Source: Bacillota bacterium
Lineage (GTDB): Bacteria > Bacillota > Clostridia > Christensenellales > Aristaeellaceae
NCBI GenBank assembly: GCA_023415715.1
Contig: JAEZJP010000257.1
Location: forward strand, 1-10,691
Length of the DNA: 10,691 bases
Direction: 5' to 3'
This document shows positions 7,050-10,691 of this stretch, in pieces. Position numbers and translations under genes: made by a program. The notes under the pieces are model-generated. The model had not been told where the DNA came from. It ran no database searches and worked only from the letters and a program-made list of their open reading frames with translations. Position 1 is the stretch's first letter. Every line of letters begins with the position of its first letter.

Positions 7050-7107
7050 ATTCTTATGTATGAAGACAAGCATAGGCCGGCGGATACGCGCTGCTTATCC
7101 GCCGGCC
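7050..7107 (-). terminator. Strong GC-rich hairpin after the DUF1292 operon
   Basis: A perfect 12-bp stem (GGCCGGCGGATA with TATCCGCCGGCC, 7075-7107, 9-base loop) begins 13 bases after the metal-tail DUF1292 stop. The following transcribed sequence (TATGCTTGTCTTC) is only moderately T-rich, so it is either a weak intrinsic terminator or a transcript-stabilising hairpin. Confidence 0.6.
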
Positions 7108-7120
7108 GAATCATGCCTTT

Positions 7121-7549
7121 TTAATGTGAACAACCGCAGTCTCCGCAGCAGCCATCCTGATGATCATGGCCGTGGTCATGGCCGCAGCAGCCATTCTGAT
7201 GTTCATGACCGTGGTCATGGCCGCAGCAGCATCCGCCTTCGCCCGCTTCCATTACATCATGAATCTGCTTTTCCGTATATTTTTGAAGGATCGCCTGGAT
7301 GATATCATCCTCCGTGACGACCTCAAAGGAAAGCTCATGATCCTCGGATTCGATAAGCCTGGTGATAAGAAGCTGTTCCTCACCATTAGGATCATTTTCC
7401 AGCTCCACCAGCACTACGTACTCCTGCCCCGCGTAAGGCAGCACGGCGCCGTAGCGGAAACGGTAAACGGTGCCGTCGGGAGCCGTCAGCTCCACCAACG
7501 CGTCAGAAAGCGCTTCCGGATCTATACCGTCATGAGGATCACTTGTCAT
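7121..7549 (-). CDS. DUF1292 family protein with His/Cys-rich metal-binding tail
   Basis: A 142-residue protein. Residues about 15-100 match the DUF1292 layout (LVELTAPDGTVYRFRYGAV, then YVVLVELENDPNGEEQLLIT, then FEVVTEDDIIQAILQKY). The last 35 or so residues hold repeated blocks such as GGCCCGHDHGHEHQNG, CCGHDHGHDHQDG and CCGDCGCSH. Alternating His-Asp-His-Gly-His with Cys pairs recalls the metal-binding tail of SlyD and HypB, so binding of nickel, zinc or another soft metal is likely; the function is inferred. Its ATG lies within the last codons of the fused ruvX-DUF1292 gene (11-bp overlap), so it is translationally coupled. An ATG five residues earlier (MKKK) is also possible. DUF1292 itself has no settled biochemical function. 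Confidence 0.85.
   Translation of the reverse strand: MTSDPHDGIDPEALSDALVELTAPDGTVYRFRYGAVLPYAGQEYVVLVELENDPNGEEQLLITRLIESEDHELSFEVVTEDDIIQAILQKYTEKQIHDVMEAGEGGCCCGHDHGHEHQNGCCGHDHGHDHQDGCCGDCGCSH
7143..7231. repeat. 39-bp tandem repeat encoding the HDHGHDH/CCG tail
   Basis: Two near-identical 39-bp units (7143-7181 and 7182-7220, differing at three positions) are followed by an 11-base partial copy beginning CCGCAGCAGC. In frame each encodes a 13-residue block of the type CCGHDHGHDHQDG. The unit number could change by slippage or recombination without breaking the frame. Confidence 0.9.
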
Positions 7550-8303
7550 CTTCTTCTTCATCCTCGTCATCCGCGGGGATGGCGTCGTCCTCTTCTTCCA
7601 CGGCAGCAACGAACTTGTCAAAAACCGCCTGAAGCACGTTGTCGTCTTCGATGGTCACATAGCAGTCTTCGCCCTTGTCGTCCTTTTCCATCTTGAGGAT
7701 AACGACTTCGCCTTCCTCATTGTCTTCGTCTTCTTCAGCGGCCATCAGGACGATATAGTAGCTCCCCTCATGCTCAACAGTCATCAGGTGCTCAAACTCA
7801 ACGGCTTTGCCCTGCTCATCCACCAGTTCAATAATGTTGTTCTCGCCTTCCATGGTTTTATCCTCGTTTCCTTGATTTCTATCGACAGGCATTGCGCCGC
7901 TGTCGAGCCATTGCTGAAGGATCACCGCCGCAGCCACCTTGTCCACTGTCTCCTTACGGCCTTCCCTGCGCATTCCGCCTTGAAGCAGCGCCTTTTCCGC
8001 AGTGACCGTGGTAAGCCTCTCATCCTGATAAAGCACGGTAAGCCCGGCTTTCGTTAGCTCCGCGCCCAAGGCGCGAACTTTCTGTGCCTGACCGCCCTCG
8101 CTGCCATCCATGTTGAGCGGCAGGCCGCACAACACCAGATGGGTATCGTACTCCTGGCACAGCGACAGAATGTGGCGCACATCCGGGCCGTAGCCCACCC
8201 GGTGGTATACGGAAACGGGCTGGGCAATGAACCTTCCGGCATCGCTCACCGCAATACCGATACGCACATCCCCCACATCCAGCGCAAGCACCCGTTCGTC
8301 CAT
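7539..8303 (-). CDS. ruvX: RuvX/YqgF Holliday junction resolvase-like domain fused to DUF1292
   Basis: A single 254-residue reading frame. Residues 1-136 are YqgF/RuvX, an RNase H-fold nuclease linked to Holliday junction and 16S rRNA 5'-end processing. Visible motifs are LALDVGDVRIGIAVSD with the first acidic residue at D9, VLCGLPLNMDGSEGGQA, YQDERLTTVTAEKALL and ETVDKVAAAVILQQWLD. RuvX normally ends there at about 138 residues. Here a 14-residue linker leads without a stop into residues 151-254, a full DUF1292 domain (IIELVDEQGKAVEFEHL, YYIVLMAAEEDEDNEEG) with a very acidic tail. In most Bacillota these are two adjacent genes (yrrK and yrzB in Bacillus subtilis). An internal ribosome binding site before Met151 could still give free DUF1292. 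GGGGGA precedes the first ATG. Confidence 0.88.
   Translation of the reverse strand: MDERVLALDVGDVRIGIAVSDAGRFIAQPVSVYHRVGYGPDVRHILSLCQEYDTHLVLCGLPLNMDGSEGGQAQKVRALGAELTKAGLTVLYQDERLTTVTAEKALLQGGMRREGRKETVDKVAAAVILQQWLDSGAMPVDRNQGNEDKTMEGENNIIELVDEQGKAVEFEHLMTVEHEGSYYIVLMAAEEDEDNEEGEVVILKMEKDDKGEDCYVTIEDDNVLQAVFDKFVAAVEEEDDAIPADDEDEEEDDK
7853..7865 (-). promoter_or_regulatory. Internal ribosome binding site and ATG for the DUF1292 half
   Basis: GAGGA at 7861-7865 stands 7 bases before the in-frame ATG at codon 151 of the fused gene (7853). This is where a separate DUF1292 gene would normally start, so a 104-residue stand-alone protein could be made along with the fusion. Confidence 0.6.
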
Positions 8304-8357
8304 ATATCCCCCATATGCTCATAATAATGGAAGGCCTCCCATGGCTGCCTAGGGGAA

Positions 8358-8382
8358 CATGATGCCGGCTTCCCGGCACATG
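8358..8382. other. Hairpin in the ireB-ruvX gap
   Basis: The 130-bp gap between ireB and ruvX contains TGCCGG and CCGGCA around a 4-base loop, extended by CATG on both sides with one bulged base: 10 bp in all. No T-run follows in the transcribed direction, so it is not a normal terminator. It could be a processing or stability site inside the operon. I see no second promoter in the gap. Confidence 0.45.
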
Positions 8383-8433
8383 GCACTTTTGGCGCCATCG
8401 GATGCCTTCGCTCTCTTCCGATACTTACACGGC

Positions 8434-8697
8434 CTAATTGGCCGCCTGCCCGGAAAGATAGTACCTAACCACTTCTTCCAGCAATTCATCCCGCTCCACA
8501 CGGCAGATCATGCTGCGGGCCTGGTTATGGCTGGTGATATACGTTGGATCGCCAGAGATCAAGTAGCCAACGATCTGGGTGATGGGATCGTAACCCTTTG
8601 CCTGCAGCGCACGATAAACGTACCGCAGTATCTCGCTGGCCTGATTACCGCTCTCCGTAAGCGGGGGCAGTTTCGCGGTTTCAAATGCGTCTGGCAT
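8434..8697 (-). CDS. ireB: IreB/YrzL family regulatory phosphoprotein
   Basis: An 87-residue protein of the UPF0297 family. The family core is plain: SEILRYVYRALQAKGYDPIT, then QIVGYLISGDPTYITSHNQA, RSMICRVERDELLEEVVRYY and LSG. In Enterococcus faecalis IreB is a substrate of the Ser/Thr kinase IreK, phosphorylated near its N-terminus on threonines, and tunes cephalosporin tolerance. Here Thr7 lies in FETAKL, so a phospho-site is possible but unproven. The start at 8697 follows GGGAGGGAGACC; 13 earlier open codons lie in the leader. It is the first gene after a strong sigma-A promoter and leads the ruvX and DUF1292 genes, the usual order in Bacillota. Confidence 0.95.
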   Translation of the reverse strand: MPDAFETAKLPPLTESGNQASEILRYVYRALQAKGYDPITQIVGYLISGDPTYITSHNQARSMICRVERDELLEEVVRYYLSGQAAN

Positions 8698-8727
8698 TGG
8701 TCTCCCTCCCTTCCCTGACCTTAATCC

Positions 8728-8756
8728 ATTATACACCAGGGCAAGCGTTTTTTCAA
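8728..8756 (-). promoter_or_regulatory. Sigma-A promoter of the ireB-ruvX-DUF1292 operon
   Basis: TTGAAA (-35, 8751-8756) and a perfect TATAAT (-10, 8728-8733) with a 17-base spacer. Transcription would start near 8721, about 24 bases before the ireB start codon, with the GGGAGGG site between. Confidence 0.9.
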
Positions 8757-8802
8757 CGAGGCATTGCCAAATTCTTCATCCTTTCGCCTCAAAACCACAC
8801 AT

Positions 8803-9855
8803 TTATGCCTGAGTATTTTCCCGGCGCAGCATGCGGAGACCCCCGCGCAGGGAAACCACCACCGGTACCGCCAGTAGCATGCCCGCCACACCTCCCACCA
8901 ATCCTCCGGCGGATATGGCCAGCAGCACCGTCACGGGGTGCAGCCTGGTAGCTCCCGACATCAGGTAGGGAGAGATCATGCCGCCTTCCAGCTGCTGTAC
9001 AAGGATCACCACGGCGATAGCCCAGGCCACCCTGCCCCATCCAAGCGGCAGAGAAAAAAGGAATACCGGTATGGCTCCCAAGAAAGGCCCAATATAAGGG
9101 ATCATCTCCAGCACACCCATGATCAGCCCCAATATCAGCCAGGCAGGCACGCCCACAATCAAAAGCCCCAATGCCGTAAGACCGCCTACGGCTCCCGAGA
9201 TCATCAGCTGCCCCCGCCAGAATCCGCTGATCTCCCTGCGCATCTCCCTTGTCACAGCCACAGCCTTGCGCCTGTACTTCAGCGGTATCCAAAGCGACAG
9301 CCGCTGGCCAAGATCTTCTCTGTCCTTTAGAAAATAGAAGGCAAACACGGGGGCCAGAAAAAGTTTCGACAGGCTGCCGGCCCAGCTTCCCACCTTTGAC
9401 ATCAGCGTTGGAAGCGCAGTCCCAGCCATCTCCTGAATTTTGTCCAGCATCATTTTCTGCGATCCGTCCATGGGCAGCCCCTGACGGGCCAGGAAGGCCT
9501 GCACAGATTCCAGCTTTATTCGCAGCTGGCTTAAAATATCCGGGAGCATGGCGGCCAATTGCCCCACCTGCTTAAGCAAAAGCGGCACAAAAATCAGTGC
9601 GAAGGCCACAATGGCTCCGCTTAAAAGCAGAAGCGACAGGGAAGCTGCCACGGAGCGGGGCATCTTTTTTTCCATGCGCCGGCATGCGGGCAGCGCCGCA
9701 GCCATCACCAGCGCACCCAATGCTACCTGAATAAGAAGCGCCCACAAAACTTGCCAAAGGATCAATACAATAAACAAAAGCGCGATCCCCAGCCCCTTTA
9801 ATAACCGCTGGTCCGCGCCCGCCGGCCTTTGCTTTTCCCCCTCGTACGTAGTCAT
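8803..9855 (-). CDS. AI-2E/PerM family permease
   Basis: A 350-residue polytopic membrane protein of the AI-2E (PerM/YdiK/TqsA) family. Hydrophobic segments open the protein (GIALLFIVLILWQVLWALLI, then SLSLLLLSGAIVAFALIFVP), followed by the soluble-looking region of about residues 105-165. The family's later signature follows: LFLAPVFAFYFLKDRE, GFWRGQLMISGAVGGLTALG, MGVLEMIPYIGPFLGAIPVF and ILVQQLEGGMISPYLMSG, ending VTVLLAISAGGLVGGVAGML. The substrate is unknown; only a few members have been tied to autoinducer-2 or to Na+/H+ exchange. AGGGGGAG lies 6 bases before the ATG. It probably belongs with the PRC-barrel and 47-residue genes upstream. In Clostridia alaS often follows it; here the ireB promoter follows instead. 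Confidence 0.93.
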   Translation of the reverse strand: MTTYEGEKQRPAGADQRLLKGLGIALLFIVLILWQVLWALLIQVALGALVMAAALPACRRMEKKMPRSVAASLSLLLLSGAIVAFALIFVPLLLKQVGQLAAMLPDILSQLRIKLESVQAFLARQGLPMDGSQKMMLDKIQEMAGTALPTLMSKVGSWAGSLSKLFLAPVFAFYFLKDREDLGQRLSLWIPLKYRRKAVAVTREMRREISGFWRGQLMISGAVGGLTALGLLIVGVPAWLILGLIMGVLEMIPYIGPFLGAIPVFLFSLPLGWGRVAWAIAVVILVQQLEGGMISPYLMSGATRLHPVTVLLAISAGGLVGGVAGMLLAVPVVVSLRGGLRMLRRENTQA

Positions 9856-9899
9856 AAATAACTCCCCCTAAGCAGGGATTTCATCACCGGATAAGCTGC

Positions 9900-10020
9900 C
9901 CTCCCCAAGGGGAGGAACGAGGGGGCCGCTGCCCCCTCGTTAATAATCGTCTGGACCGGCTTTGCCGGTCGGGCGGGGCTCCGGCGCCCAGCCCCCGCCA
10001 GTGGCGGAACTGGGCTGGGC
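9900..10020. other. Run of four GC-rich hairpins upstream of the AI-2E permease gene
   Basis: The 242-bp gap at 9856-10097 has no gene but carries consecutive stems. These are CCTCCCC with GGGGAGG (9900-9915), an 11-bp perfect stem AACGAGGGGGC with GCCCCCTCGTT (9916-9941), GACCGGC with GCCGGTC (9954-9970), and a compound stem GCCCAGCCC-CCGCC with GGCGG-GGGCTGGGC (9986-10020, 4-base bulge). A further purine-rich stretch with GCGACG motifs runs to about 10090. None has a proper T-tail in the transcribed direction. It is either a mosaic of intergenic repeats or a structured leader of the permease transcript. Confidence 0.6.
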
Positions 10021-10097
10021 GGTGGAGGCTGGCGAAACGAGCAATGCGGGCGGTAGCGACGCAGTGCGACGATTGAGCCAGACGGGGTTGCGAAGCC

Positions 10098-10241
10098 TTA
10101 CCAGTTTCTGGCGGCACGGCGCAGGTTTTCCGCTTCCCTGATCACTACTTTGCGCCATTTGTTGCCATTAGGCATCATCATCAGTCCAGCGCCGATTGCA
10201 AAACCCAGCGCACCGGTCACAGCCATTTTCCCAAAGTTCAT
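10098..10241 (-). CDS. Small membrane-type protein (47 residues), unknown function
   Basis: Reads MNFGKMAVTGALGFAIGAGL, then MMMPNGNKWRKVVIREAENL, then RRAARNW. A glycine- and alanine-rich hydrophobic segment (about residues 5-23) is followed by a basic, amphipathic tail, so it is probably a single-pass or membrane-surface protein. Its ATG overlaps the TGA of the PRC-barrel gene in an ATGA junction, and the region before it (GGGAGATGAACGGAAAAG) offers a plausible ribosome binding site within that gene. The overlap argues for a true gene made in step with its neighbour. I do not recognise the family; it recalls short YtxH-like Gly-rich membrane proteins in general character only. Confidence 0.7.
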   Translation of the reverse strand: MNFGKMAVTGALGFAIGAGLMMMPNGNKWRKVVIREAENLRRAARNW

Positions 10242-10691
10242 CTTTTCCGTTCATCTCCCTTCCTTTTATCCGCTTTGCCGTTCAACCTGTCCATGGCGGG
10301 AACCAGCACCCAGGGCATTATCCTCTCTTTTTTGCGGGCCGGTTTTCCGCTGTCCTGGGGCTGGCGAAGTACGAAATCGCTGGCCAGCCACCGGCCATGA
10401 AGCAGGTCGTCCAATGGGCCGTTGGAGATTTCAAGCGCTTCGACCTCCAGCGTCTCGGGGTTGATCAGTGCATCCGTTACCGTGCCCAGTCGAAGTCCGG
10501 AGGTATCCTGCACGCGGCCCAGGCGGAAACCTGCCTCCTTGGGCGGCTTCTTCAAATCCCCGGACACAAGCACGGAAACTCCACCAATGGTCTGAATGTT
10601 CTCTCTATCGACCCACTTTGCACCACCAAGTCCTTCTCTTACGACGATTCCGCGAAGCTTTTTTCCACTTTCCTCAAGAACTGCTTGTTCC
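10238..10691 (-). CDS. PRC-barrel domain protein (5' end beyond the window)
   Basis: The frame is open from the window edge, so the true start is outside; 150 residues are visible. A first barrel ends with RGIVVREGLGGAKWVDREN and VSVLVSG. A second follows with the typical PRC pattern: RLGRVQDTSGLRLGTVTDAL, then LEVEALEISNGPLDDLLHGR, then WLASDFVLR. The C-terminus is basic and disordered-looking (KADKRKGDERKR). PRC-barrel proteins act in RNA processing, photosynthetic reaction centres or as small scaffold domains; the role here is not known. The gene is followed by a coupled 47-residue membrane protein and the AI-2E permease, an association often seen in Clostridia. The GTG that begins the second half (10573) is not the likely start because the first barrel is in frame. 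Confidence 0.85.
   Translation of the reverse strand, partial: EQAVLEESGKKLRGIVVREGLGGAKWVDRENIQTIGGVSVLVSGDLKKPPKEAGFRLGRVQDTSGLRLGTVTDALINPETLEVEALEISNGPLDDLLHGRWLASDFVLRQPQDSGKPARKKERIMPWVLVPAMDRLNGKADKRKGDERKR

Noticed and set aside
7143..7231. CRISPR array
   Set aside because: The 39-bp units are directly adjacent with no spacers and are in frame within a coding region for a His/Cys-rich tail.
8359..8718. A 119-codon open frame on the plus strand covering ireB
   Set aside because: Antisense to ireB, which matches its family along its full length.
9916..9941. Intrinsic terminator of the PRC-barrel/47-aa unit
   Set aside because: The stem is strong, but in the minus direction it is followed by C- and G-rich sequence, not a T-run.

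Overview
The window reads as chromosomal backbone from a low-to-mid GC Gram-positive anaerobe of the Bacillota, most likely class Clostridia. Three things point there: the ireB-ruvX-DUF1292 block, the yggS next to a sepF-like start, and purine-rich GGAGG ribosome binding sites throughout. I cannot name the genus from the sequence. Every convincing gene lies on the minus strand, so transcription runs from high to low coordinates. The long plus-strand frames are antisense shadows.

In transcription order the right end holds a PRC-barrel protein cut by the window edge, then a 47-residue membrane-type protein coupled to it by an ATGA overlap. A GC-rich non-coding stretch of stacked hairpins follows, then an AI-2E/PerM family permease. 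A strong sigma-A promoter then starts ireB, a ruvX that runs in frame into a DUF1292 domain, and a second DUF1292 protein with a His/Cys-rich metal-binding tail. alaS, which often sits between the permease and ireB in Clostridia, is missing here.

The middle carries two tandem GNAT acetyltransferases. Downstream of them is a 157-bp imperfect inverted repeat and a clear intrinsic terminator. Next comes aspartate kinase with its own strong promoter and a terminator-type hairpin at its end.

The left part holds a TSUP (TauE/SafE) permease, a cysteine-rich and apparently ATP-binding-defective relative of the SpoIIAB/RsbW anti-sigma kinases, a SigB/SigF/SigG-type sigma factor 11 bp behind it, a HlyD-like membrane protein, the PLP-homeostasis protein YggS and the first 24 codons of a probable sepF. 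These co-directional genes may form one long transcript.

I found no complete novel defence or mobile system. The best leads are the RuvX-DUF1292 fusion with an internal ribosome binding site, the metal-tail DUF1292 paralogue, the degenerate Cys-rich anti-sigma protein, and the two structured intergenic elements.
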